From CAIMUM01 sp034429715 (GTDB lineage: Bacteria; Chloroflexota; Dehalococcoidia; GIF9; UBA5629), in assembly GCA_034429715.1 (NCBI GenBank), contig DAOUFR010000070.1, positions 1-8,629 on the forward strand: DNA of 8,629 nucleotides, read 5' to 3'. The notes beneath the pieces were generated by a model that had not been told where the DNA came from, ran no database searches, and was given only the letters and a program-made list of their open reading frames with translations. Below, piece by piece: positions 1 through 5,173 of the stretch; the first letter of the stretch is position 1, and every line of letters begins with the position of its first letter. A program made the translations under genes and the position numbers.

Positions 1-231
1 CACGGCAAAGGTTGCTTTGAATCCGTATTGCTGTAAAACAGGCAGAGCATTGTCGTACTGGTTTTGCCAGCCGTCATCGAAGGTAATACAGATCAGTTTT
101 TTTCCGGCCCCTGTATCCCCAGAGACTGCAGACGACGGAAAAACCAGAGCGATTATCGACAGGATGAACAGAATTAATAATAGTGACCTTCTCAAACCCC
201 TCTCGGCCCCCGACATTGAAAACCTGATCAT
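1..231 (-). CDS. Secreted polysaccharide deacetylase (NodB-type), 5' part
   Basis: The minus strand is open from ATG 231-229 to the left edge (77 codons), so the C-terminus lies outside the window. The product starts with a basic stretch (GLRRS), a hydrophobic signal segment (LLLILFILSIIALVF, about residues 17-31) and a likely cleavage region PSSAVS. It then reads KLICITFDDGWQNQYDNALP and LQQYGFKATFAV. TFDDGW with the following QYGFKATFAV is the hallmark first motif of the NodB/CE4 family, whose paired aspartates supply the catalytic base and a metal ligand. These enzymes remove N-acetyl groups from cell-wall or exopolysaccharide sugars. A purine-rich GGAG (238-235) lies 3 bases before ATG 231; a second in-frame ATG at 216-214 is possible. 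The gene points away from the phage-like genes and has its own promoter, so I take it as a host gene. The family call is firm; the exact substrate is unknown. Confidence 0.88.
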   Translation of the reverse strand, partial: MIRFSMSGAERGLRRSLLLILFILSIIALVFPSSAVSGDTGAGKKLICITFDDGWQNQYDNALPVLQQYGFKATFAV

Positions 232-273
232 TGTCTCCTGCCATCTATTAATAATGACGTAAATGACGATCAC

Positions 274-303
274 ACTATAGTTTATCGTGATAGCGAGTGT
301 CAA
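274..303 (-). promoter_or_regulatory. Sigma70-type promoter of the deacetylase gene
   Basis: On the minus strand a perfect TTGACA (303-298) is followed by an 18-base spacer and TATAGT (279-274), about 43 bases before the ATG at 231. An inverted repeat ATCAC (269-273) / GTGAT (287-291) straddles the -10 box and could be an operator, but 5-base arms are weak evidence. Transcription would run leftward, away from the phage-like genes. Confidence 0.7.
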
Positions 304-335
304 ATCAGACCGGATCAGGAAGCGACACAATTCCA

Positions 336-365
336 TTGTTCGCAAACGTATGTATGCAATATTAT
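336..365 (+). promoter_or_regulatory. Weak candidate promoter for the structural gene run
   Basis: TTGTTC (336-341), 18 bases, then TATTAT (360-365) fits a degenerate sigma70 promoter just ahead of the first plus-strand gene. The predicted start site would fall within a few bases of ATG 376, giving an almost leaderless message, which agrees with the absence of a Shine-Dalgarno sequence there. The match is modest and could be chance in AT-rich intergenic DNA. Confidence 0.3.
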
Positions 366-375
366 CGGTTACATC

Positions 376-666
376 ATGCGCGATGTACCTATACTACCGG
401 GTGAGTATTCAAATTGGAAGGATACCGGCTGCGAGCTTCATTCACTTTGTTTGGAATGTCCCTTTCCGCGTTGCCTGGAGGAAAAGCCCAGGGGCAAGCA
501 ACGGATTCGCCTTAAAATGAGGGCTCTGGCGATGAGGAAGATGCGACGTAGCGGGGTCAGCGTCAGGACGGTGGCAATGGCCTTCGGCGTTAGTATACGT
601 ACTGTACAGCGGGAGATGAAAAGGAGGAGAGCGCTGTTAAAGATGGCCATCCTTCGATCAAAATGA
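376..666 (+). CDS. Small Cys-cluster / helix-turn-helix DNA-binding protein
   Basis: A 96-residue basic protein. Residues 19-33 hold four cysteines spaced C-x5-C-x2-C-x4-C (CELHSLCLECPFPRC, with a His between the first two), a candidate zinc-binding knuckle. Residues about 47-85 form a helix-turn-helix: MRKMRRSGVSVRTVAMAFG then VSIRTVQREMKRRR, resembling the homeodomain-like fold of resolvases and transposase N-termini. Its stop TGA overlaps the portal start as ATGA, so translation of the two is probably coupled. No good ribosome binding site precedes ATG 376. Position directly before the portal suggests either a small-terminase-like DNA recognition factor or a regulator of the cluster; the sequence does not decide. 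I recall similar Cys-plus-HTH proteins in Chloroflexota phage-like loci but cannot name a family. Confidence 0.7.
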   Translation: MRDVPILPGEYSNWKDTGCELHSLCLECPFPRCLEEKPRGKQRIRLKMRALAMRKMRRSGVSVRTVAMAFGVSIRTVQREMKRRRALLKMAILRSK

Positions 667-2093
667 CAATGGAACTGGATATCAAAAGCCTGGACCAGTT
701 GGACCGAGCCCGCCTTGCCGGCTACAGGTCCAACCTCGATTTCTATAACGGTACCCAGTGGTCGGAGCGCTCACGCTACCGCCAGCTCGTCTTCAACTAT
801 GCCCGTATTGCTGTGGACAAGGTCACCAGTTATCTGATGAACGAGTTGAATTTCGCCTGCGAACCCGCCGCGGGCGTATCTGCAGGTACGCCCCTGCGAA
901 GAAAAGATGTAGGGGCGGGTTTTCAAACCCGCCCGAAAGAAGATGATATCGCTAAAAGGGCCGAGGAGCTGATTTACTTGGTCTACGACCGCAATAACTG
1001 CTCCGAGCTGGACTATACCACCGAGATCGACGCGGCCATACTGGGCGATGGCTGCTACAAGGTCACCTGGGACGCCGCTGAGAAAAGGGTTCGTATTACT
1101 GCGCCGGACGTAAACGGTATTTTCGCCTGGTGGCAGGGTGACGATATCACACAGCTCTACCGCGCCGCCTCCCGCTACCAGCTTTCCTCCGACGAGGCTG
1201 CCATTCTTTATAAACAGAAGATCAATAAGAAAACTGTTTCTATCACCGAGGTCTGGGACGTTAAGACGTTCACCCTATACCTGGATGACCGCGTCATCGA
1301 ACGCAAGCCCAACCCTTATGGATTTATCCCGTTTATCATCTTCCCCAACCTGCGCCAGCCCAAACAGTTCTGGGGACTCTCCGATATTCCCGCTCTGCGC
1401 GAGCCGCAGCGCGAGTTGAACCGCGCCCTCACACAGCTTTCCCGCATACTCGAGGTCTCGGGCAACCCCATTGCTGTCCTGGAAGGAGTCGAGCAGTCCG
1501 AGAATATACAGGTGGCGCCGGGCGCTGTATGGAATGTCCCTCCCGATGCGCGCGCCTACCTGCTCGACCTGCTGCAGGGCGGTGGCATAAGGCTGCACAT
1601 CGACTATATCGACCTGGTCTATCGCACCATGCACGACCTGTCGGAATCGCCACGCGCCTCCTACGGCGGAATCGAGCGGGAGCTGTCCGGCATAGCGCTG
1701 GAGGTCGAACTGCAATCGCTGCTGCAAAAGGTGCGGCGCAAAAGGCTGATCAGGACCAATGTCTACCGGCGGCGCAACGATATGGTGCTGGCCCTGCATA
1801 AGAAGTTCGCGCGACAGGACCTTACCGGTGTCAGCCAGCGAATCCTGTGGGGACAGGTGCTGCCGCAGGACCGCGAGCGTGAAGCTCAGAATGAGCAGGT
1901 CATGGTGCAATCGGGTATCCACTCCAGGCGCACCGCAATGAATAATCTGTCCGTACGCGACCCCGAAGCCGAGTTCGAAAAATGGATGGCGGAACGTAGA
2001 CGCATACTGGAAATGAACAGCGAGTTCAAGGCGCAGACCACCTACGGCAGAGCGAGAGAGAGAAGCACGGCCGCAGAATCGGATGCGCTTTAA
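663..2093 (+). CDS. Phage portal protein (SPP1 gp6-like)
   Basis: A 476-residue protein of normal portal length. It would form the dodecameric ring at one capsid vertex through which DNA passes. Typical features are the N-terminal YRQLVFNYARIAVDKVTSYL segment, EIDAAILGDGCYKVTWD, the clip/stem part NPYGFIPFIIFPNLR ... FWGLSDIPALREPQRELNRAL, and the C-terminal crown helices SGIALEVELQSLLQKVRRKR. ATG 663 overlaps the upstream gene by 4 bases; ATG 669 is an alternative. The scaffolding gene follows after 14 bases. Residues about 70-92 (AGVSAGTPLRRKDVGAGFQT and on) are translated from two palindromic repeats, not from family sequence. They sit before the EDDIAKRAEELIYLVYD helix, a place where a loop could be tolerated. 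No terminase gene lies upstream, which is unusual. Confidence 0.88.
   Translation: MTMELDIKSLDQLDRARLAGYRSNLDFYNGTQWSERSRYRQLVFNYARIAVDKVTSYLMNELNFACEPAAGVSAGTPLRRKDVGAGFQTRPKEDDIAKRAEELIYLVYDRNNCSELDYTTEIDAAILGDGCYKVTWDAAEKRVRITAPDVNGIFAWWQGDDITQLYRAASRYQLSSDEAAILYKQKINKKTVSITEVWDVKTFTLYLDDRVIERKPNPYGFIPFIIFPNLRQPKQFWGLSDIPALREPQRELNRALTQLSRILEVSGNPIAVLEGVEQSENIQVAPGAVWNVPPDARAYLLDLLQGGGIRLHIDYIDLVYRTMHDLSESPRASYGGIERELSGIALEVELQSLLQKVRRKRLIRTNVYRRRNDMVLALHKKFARQDLTGVSQRILWGQVLPQDREREAQNEQVMVQSGIHSRRTAMNNLSVRDPEAEFEKWMAERRRILEMNSEFKAQTTYGRARERSTAAESDAL
871..897 (-). repeat. REP-like palindrome inside the portal gene, reverse orientation (copy 1)
   Basis: Arms GGGCGTA (872-878) and TACGCCC (887-893) pair perfectly around an 8-base loop. 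Read on the minus strand the unit begins GCAGGGGCG, a variant of the GTAGGGGCG head of the other copies. It is translated in the portal frame at about residues 70-79. Confidence 0.7.
909..938 (+). repeat. REP-like palindrome inside the portal gene, forward orientation (copy 2)
   Basis: A GTAG head followed by GGGCGGGTTT (913-922), a TC centre, and AAACCCGCCC (925-934): a perfect 10-base stem. In the portal frame it is read VGAGFQTRPK. It lies 11 bases from copy 1 with the two GTAG heads facing each other. The sequence matches the intergenic copy at 3507 throughout the 30 bases. Confidence 0.9.
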
Positions 2094-2107
2094 GCAAGGA
2101 GGATACT

Positions 2108-2572
2108 TTGAAAGAAGAGATCAACGCACAACCTAACGATACCGAATCAGGGGCCGCACCCGCAGGGGCGGACCTTCAGGTACGCTCGGAAATGGGTGCA
2201 GCTAAAGCAACGCCCCTACAGCCGGGAACCGAACTGGAGACCGCCCTGGGCGAAGCGACCAAATCGCTGGAAGCAAAGACGGGAGAGTGCGCCAGGCTTA
2301 AAGCCGCGCTTGACGACGCCGTGAGCGCATATCGCAAGCTGGCTGTCAGCGCCAGCCCGCTCTATTCCGACGATATCATCAGCGGAAGCTCGATCGAGGA
2401 GATCGATTCTTCCATCAAAAAGGTCAACGGCCTGGTGAAGAAGATGAGGTCGTCCCTCGAGGCCGAATTGAAGGAACTAACCATACCGGCCGGCGCTCCC
2501 GAAAGGTCGGCGCCCGACACATCCGGCCTCTCACCAAGGGAGAAAATCAAACAGGGCCTGGACAGGAAATAA
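2108..2572 (+). CDS. Probable capsid scaffolding protein
   Basis: A 154-residue, charged, probably helical protein between portal and major capsid genes, the usual place of a scaffold that guides capsid assembly and then leaves. The start is TTG 2108, set by a strong AAGGAGG (2096-2102) five bases before it. Residues about 43-70 (LETALGEATKSLEAKTGECARLKAAL) have coiled-coil character. Residues about 95-125 (SIEEIDSSIKKVNGLVKKMRSSLEAELKEL) form a second helical block. The end, PREKIKQGLDRK, is a small basic tail of the kind that contacts coat protein in other scaffolds. Residues 19-38 (AGADLQVRSEMGAAKATPLQ) are encoded by a composite palindromic repeat, so the N-terminus is partly repeat-derived. 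No sequence family is recognised; the role is inferred from order and composition. Confidence 0.65.
   Translation: MKEEINAQPNDTESGAAPAGADLQVRSEMGAAKATPLQPGTELETALGEATKSLEAKTGECARLKAALDDAVSAYRKLAVSASPLYSDDIISGSSIEEIDSSIKKVNGLVKKMRSSLEAELKELTIPAGAPERSAPDTSGLSPREKIKQGLDRK
2162..2219 (+). repeat. REPIN-like composite repeat in frame in the scaffold gene (copies 3 and 4)
   Basis: A forward unit (2162-2190, head GCAGGGGCGGACC) is followed by a reverse unit (2194-2219, GGGTGCAGCTAAAGCAACG then CCCCTAC). The outer ends GCAGGGGCG and CGCCCCTAC are inverted copies, the layout of a REPIN. It is the same composite as at 3507-3563, with point changes and one extra base. The first unit has decayed in its right arm (GTACGCTCG instead of GTCCGCCCG). 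Confidence 0.8.
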
Positions 2573-2581
2573 AGGAGAATT

Positions 2582-3505
2582 ATGGCAACATTACTGACCG
2601 AAGCCGCAAAACTTTCCAACGACGTTCTCTACCAGGGCGTCATCGAGACCATCGTCAAGGACAGCCCCCTGCTGCAGCTTCTGCCCTGGATCGAGATACA
2701 GGGCAACGCCCTGACCTATAACCGCGAGCTGACCCTGCCCTCTGCCGAATGGCATGCGGTCAACGACGACTGGACCACCAGCCCCGCCGTAACATTCACC
2801 CAGAAGACGGCCACGCTGGCCATACTGGGGCAGAATGCCGATGTGGACAACTATATACGCCAGACCCGCTCCAATATACAGGACGTAGAATCCGCCATCA
2901 TCGAGCTCACCGCCAAGGCCATCCGCCACGAGCTGGAAGATAAGCTCATCTATGGGGACAATACAACCAGCCCCAACCAGTTCGACGGCCTGGTCAAACT
3001 TATCAATACCGGCACTGCCGGTGAACAGCTCATCGCCGCCGGCGCGACGGGCGCCACGCTCACCCTCTCCATGATCGACCAGCTCATTGACGCCGTCAAA
3101 GGAGGCAAGCCCGACCTTTTAATGATGAGCAGACGCTCACGTCGCAAGATCATGGCCCTGGCCAGGGCGGCAGGCAACAACCTCGAGGTGGGCAAAGGCG
3201 CGCTGGGTGAATTCGTGCAGTACTACAACGGCATACCCATCGCCATCAACGACTTCATCAAGGATACGCATACCCTCGTCGGCAGCGTCGAGACCGCCTT
3301 TACCGGCGATACCTGCTCCACCATCTATTCGCTCTCTTTCGGTGAGGACGGACTCTGCGGGCTGACCGACCGCGGCGGTCTGCAGGTCGTAAGGATCGGC
3401 GAGATGGAGACCAAAGACGCCTCACGCACGCGCATCAAATGGTACGTCAGCCTGGCCCTCTTCTCCAATATCAAAGCCGCAGCCCTGGTCGGGGTGAAAG
3501 ACTAA
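2582..3505 (+). CDS. HK97-fold major capsid protein (GP7-like)
   Basis: A 307-residue coat protein that would build the icosahedral shell. It opens with LTEAAKLSNDVLYQGVIETI and continues with SPLLQLLPWIEIQGNALTYN, then the E-loop-like RELTLPSAEWHAVNDDWTTS. Further on are NADVDNYIRQTRSNIQDVES, RHELEDKLIYGDNTTSPNQF and DGLVKLINTG, and later PDLLMMSRRSRRKIMALARA and YYNGIPIAINDFI, which form the A-domain. This pattern is what I know from GP7-type HK97-fold coat proteins, a group also close to encapsulins. At 307 residues there is no delta domain or protease site, consistent with a separate scaffold and no prohead protease. AAAGGAG (2571-2577) lies 4 bases before ATG 2582, and only 9 bases separate it from the scaffold gene. 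Confidence 0.9.
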   Translation: MATLLTEAAKLSNDVLYQGVIETIVKDSPLLQLLPWIEIQGNALTYNRELTLPSAEWHAVNDDWTTSPAVTFTQKTATLAILGQNADVDNYIRQTRSNIQDVESAIIELTAKAIRHELEDKLIYGDNTTSPNQFDGLVKLINTGTAGEQLIAAGATGATLTLSMIDQLIDAVKGGKPDLLMMSRRSRRKIMALARAAGNNLEVGKGALGEFVQYYNGIPIAINDFIKDTHTLVGSVETAFTGDTCSTIYSLSFGEDGLCGLTDRGGLQVVRIGEMETKDASRTRIKWYVSLALFSNIKAAALVGVKD

Positions 3506-3506
3506 T

Positions 3507-3563
3507 GTAGGGGCGGGTTTTCAAACCCGCCCGAAACGGGCGCAGCTAAAGCAACGCCTCTAC
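3507..3563 (+). repeat. REPIN-like composite repeat between capsid and connector genes (copies 5 and 6)
   Basis: A forward unit (3507-3536, GTAG head, perfect 10-base stem GGGCGGGTTT/AAACCCGCCC) abuts a reverse unit (3537-3563, CGGGCGCAGCTAAAGCAACG then CCTCTAC). It begins one base after the capsid stop codon and fills most of the 85-base gap before the next gene. Confidence 0.9.
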
Positions 3564-3590
3564 AGAAAACATGCAGAGGGTGACGCATAA

Positions 3591-4190
3591 ATGACCACTT
3601 TGACTACTATGCGGACTAATGTACGCCGCGATCTTAAAGACGAGGTTGCCGCCGGCTATCGCTGGACAGACGATGAGATCGACCGCGCCATCGAAAAAGC
3701 CGTGCTGGTCTACTCCAGCTATTGCCCTCTCATGCAGCTCGACGCCACCATTTACACCGTGGACCAGGGCAACACGGTCAGCCTGGCCACGCTCACGGAG
3801 CGCATCGATGTCGTTAAAGTCGAGCATCCCATAAATGATCTGCCTTACCAGTCCCGCCGCTTTAAAGTCTGGGGCGACCTGCTCACTTTTCAGGATGGCT
3901 ATGTGGGCGACGGCCAGGTATGCAATATCTATTGGTTGAAAAAACATACCCTGGGCGAAACGTCCACCATACCGGCTGCGCATGACCACATCATCGCATT
4001 GGGCGCCGTGGCTTTCGCGGTCAGCTCGCAGGCCCAGTACCAGGTCAACCTCGCCAATACCGGAGGCCAGGGTGTGAACAAAGACTATAGCTCCTGGGCA
4101 AGGGCGGCCTTCGAAGCTTTTTACAAGCTGCTTCAAAATGCCAGGTCCTATTCACCCGGGAAACTGGTCACCGGAACATTGGAAACGTAG
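3591..4190 (+). CDS. Head-tail connector / adaptor-like protein
   Basis: A 199-residue protein just after the capsid gene. YRWTDDEIDRAIEKAVLVYS (about residues 22-41) is the N-terminal helix pattern of phage adaptor proteins that dock under the portal. It is followed by a beta-rich middle (ATIYTVDQGNTVSLATLTER, IDVVKVEHPI, FKVWGDLLTFQDGYVGDGQV, CNIYWLKKHTL) and a helical end (HDHIIALGAVAFAVSSQAQ, DYSSWARAAFEAFYKLL). ATG 3591 follows AGAGGG (3575-3580) by 10 bases. The stop TAG 4188-4190 is part of a palindromic repeat, so the original C-terminus may have been longer or different. The function comes from motif pattern and gene order, with no catalytic residues to check. Confidence 0.72.
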   Translation: MTTLTTMRTNVRRDLKDEVAAGYRWTDDEIDRAIEKAVLVYSSYCPLMQLDATIYTVDQGNTVSLATLTERIDVVKVEHPINDLPYQSRRFKVWGDLLTFQDGYVGDGQVCNIYWLKKHTLGETSTIPAAHDHIIALGAVAFAVSSQAQYQVNLANTGGQGVNKDYSSWARAAFEAFYKLLQNARSYSPGKLVTGTLET

Positions 4191-4214
4191 GGGTGGGTTT
4201 TCAAACCCGCCCGC
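4187..4214 (+). repeat. REP-like palindrome supplying the connector stop codon (copy 7)
   Basis: GTAG head then GGGTGGGTTT (4191-4200), TC centre, AAACCCGCCC (4203-4212); one T:G pair replaces the usual C:G. TAG 4188-4190 inside the head ends the connector gene. Confidence 0.9.
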
Positions 4215-4235
4215 AAAAAATTAAGGAGGGAAAAA

Positions 4236-5084
4236 ATGGAAACAACCCCGTTGGACGGTTACAAGAAGATCATCGTGACTATTCTGTCCCTGGTGGCCGG
4301 GTCTCTCGGCCTTTTCATCACCGACCCGGCTAAAGCTCAGACGGTCGGCCAGTTCCTGATCGATGTGCTCAGCCCGGTCGCCATCACGCTGGTCGGTGTC
4401 ATCTATACCATCGTGCAGGGCCAGATAGATAAGGAAAAGGTCAAGACTACGGCTACTACCACTGGCAACTCCACCTCGGGTGAAGCGAATCAATCCCCAA
4501 AAGCATGTAGGGACGGGTCTTCAGACCCGTCCGCTTCAACACCACCGGCTATCCCGGCCGTTGCGCCCTGTATTCCGGCTGCGCCTGTGGATAACTACGT
4601 TCCGCTCGACCTGGATTCAGCCGTGGGGTCCGCCGAGGAATCCTGCAGAAAAGATAGCCAGGAGGTAACTCCGGTCAGCCGCGCTTTCTACTTCTATCCC
4701 ATCGTCACCCGCTTCGACCTGCGTGAAGTGCCCCGCGAGAAACGCGTGGACGAGGCCAAACGCCTGGTCGACAGGGCTCTTGAATTATTCGTCGAGGCCT
4801 TCAAGTTTCAAACGAGACTATCTAAGCCCCCCACGCCGGCGGAGGCCGTCAATTACCACGGCTACATGCTCAAGCTGAAAAAGGACTATGAGAAGGCCAA
4901 TAACCTTACCTGCAGCGATAAGACCTTCGAGGAGTTGCGCAATCTCATATCCTATTTCAATGACCTCTATACCGCCCGGGACGGCCTGGCCCAGCTCAGC
5001 GGCAAAACCGTGGACTGGTCCATCTACGGTAGCGGCGCCTTCACTCCCACTCAGGTCGGCTGGGACTACGTCAAACTTTTGTAA
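4236..5084 (+). CDS. Holin-like membrane N-terminus fused to a helical domain of unknown function
   Basis: A 282-residue protein with an excellent AAGGAGGG (4223-4230) five bases before ATG 4236. Residues 12-28 (IIVTILSLVAGSLGLFI) and 40-61 (FLIDVLSPVAITLVGVIYTI and on) are two likely membrane segments, joined by a short loop and followed by QGQIDKEKVK. This is the layout of small two-segment phage holin-like proteins. Residues about 70-150 are a low-complexity Thr/Ser/Pro/Ala linker that contains repeat-encoded CRDGSSDPSA (91-100). Residues 155-282 are helical, with VDEAKRLVDRALELFVEAF, NYHGYMLKLKKDYEKANN and FEELRNLISYFNDLYTARDG. I do not recognise the C-terminal domain. The protein may anchor or release particles at the membrane, or be a fusion of a holin gene with its neighbour. 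No endolysin is nearby. Confidence 0.6.
   Translation: METTPLDGYKKIIVTILSLVAGSLGLFITDPAKAQTVGQFLIDVLSPVAITLVGVIYTIVQGQIDKEKVKTTATTTGNSTSGEANQSPKACRDGSSDPSASTPPAIPAVAPCIPAAPVDNYVPLDLDSAVGSAEESCRKDSQEVTPVSRAFYFYPIVTRFDLREVPREKRVDEAKRLVDRALELFVEAFKFQTRLSKPPTPAEAVNYHGYMLKLKKDYEKANNLTCSDKTFEELRNLISYFNDLYTARDGLAQLSGKTVDWSIYGSGAFTPTQVGWDYVKLL
4507..4534 (+). repeat. REP-like palindrome in frame in the holin-like fusion gene (copy 8)
   Basis: GTAG head, then GGACGGGTCT (4511-4520), TC centre, AGACCCGTCC (4523-4532): a perfect 10-base stem. Compared with copies 2 and 5 two stem positions differ, and each change is matched on the opposite arm. It is read in a different frame from the portal and scaffold copies. 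Confidence 0.88.
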
Positions 5085-5091
5085 TCTAAAC

Positions 5092-5121
5092 GTAGGGGCG
5101 GACCTGAAGGTCCGCCCCTAC
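5092..5121 (+). repeat. Perfect 30-base GTAG...CTAC palindrome (copy 9)
   Basis: Arms GTAGGGGCGGACCT (5092-5105) and AGGTCCGCCCCTAC (5108-5121) are perfectly complementary around GA. This is the longest uninterrupted stem of the family in this window and lies 7 bases after the upstream stop codon. No T-run follows on either strand, so a simple intrinsic terminator is not supported, though a hairpin this strong could slow transcription or protect mRNA ends. Confidence 0.92.
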
Positions 5122-5132
5122 ACGAGAACAAC

Positions 5133-5162
5133 GTAGGGGCGGGCTTTCAAGCTCACCCGAAA
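5133..5162 (+). repeat. Degenerate REP-like palindrome before the tail gene (copy 10)
   Basis: GTAGGGGCGGGC head with right arm AAGCTCACCCGAAA; the stem has mismatches near its base. Its trailing AAA runs into the candidate ribosome binding site AAAAGG (5160-5165) of the tail gene. Confidence 0.8.
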
Positions 5163-5173
5163 AGGTCAAATAA

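Noticed and set aside
287..520. Plus-strand open frame overlapping the HTH gene in another frame
   Set aside because: No ribosome binding site and no domain; it conflicts with the 376-666 frame, which has a clear helix-turn-helix and coupling to the portal.
1275..1922. Minus-strand open frame opposite the portal gene (215 codons)
   Set aside because: The plus-strand portal is well supported; the opposite frame is a codon-bias shadow without a ribosome binding site or family features.
2582..3505. Encapsulin nanocompartment shell instead of a phage coat protein
   Set aside because: Portal, scaffold and connector genes flank it, which encapsulin loci lack, and no cargo enzyme is present; the HK97-fold phage reading is simpler.
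5092..5121. Intrinsic (Rho-independent) terminator
   Set aside because: The stem is strong, but no T-run follows on either strand, and identical hairpins sit inside coding sequence.
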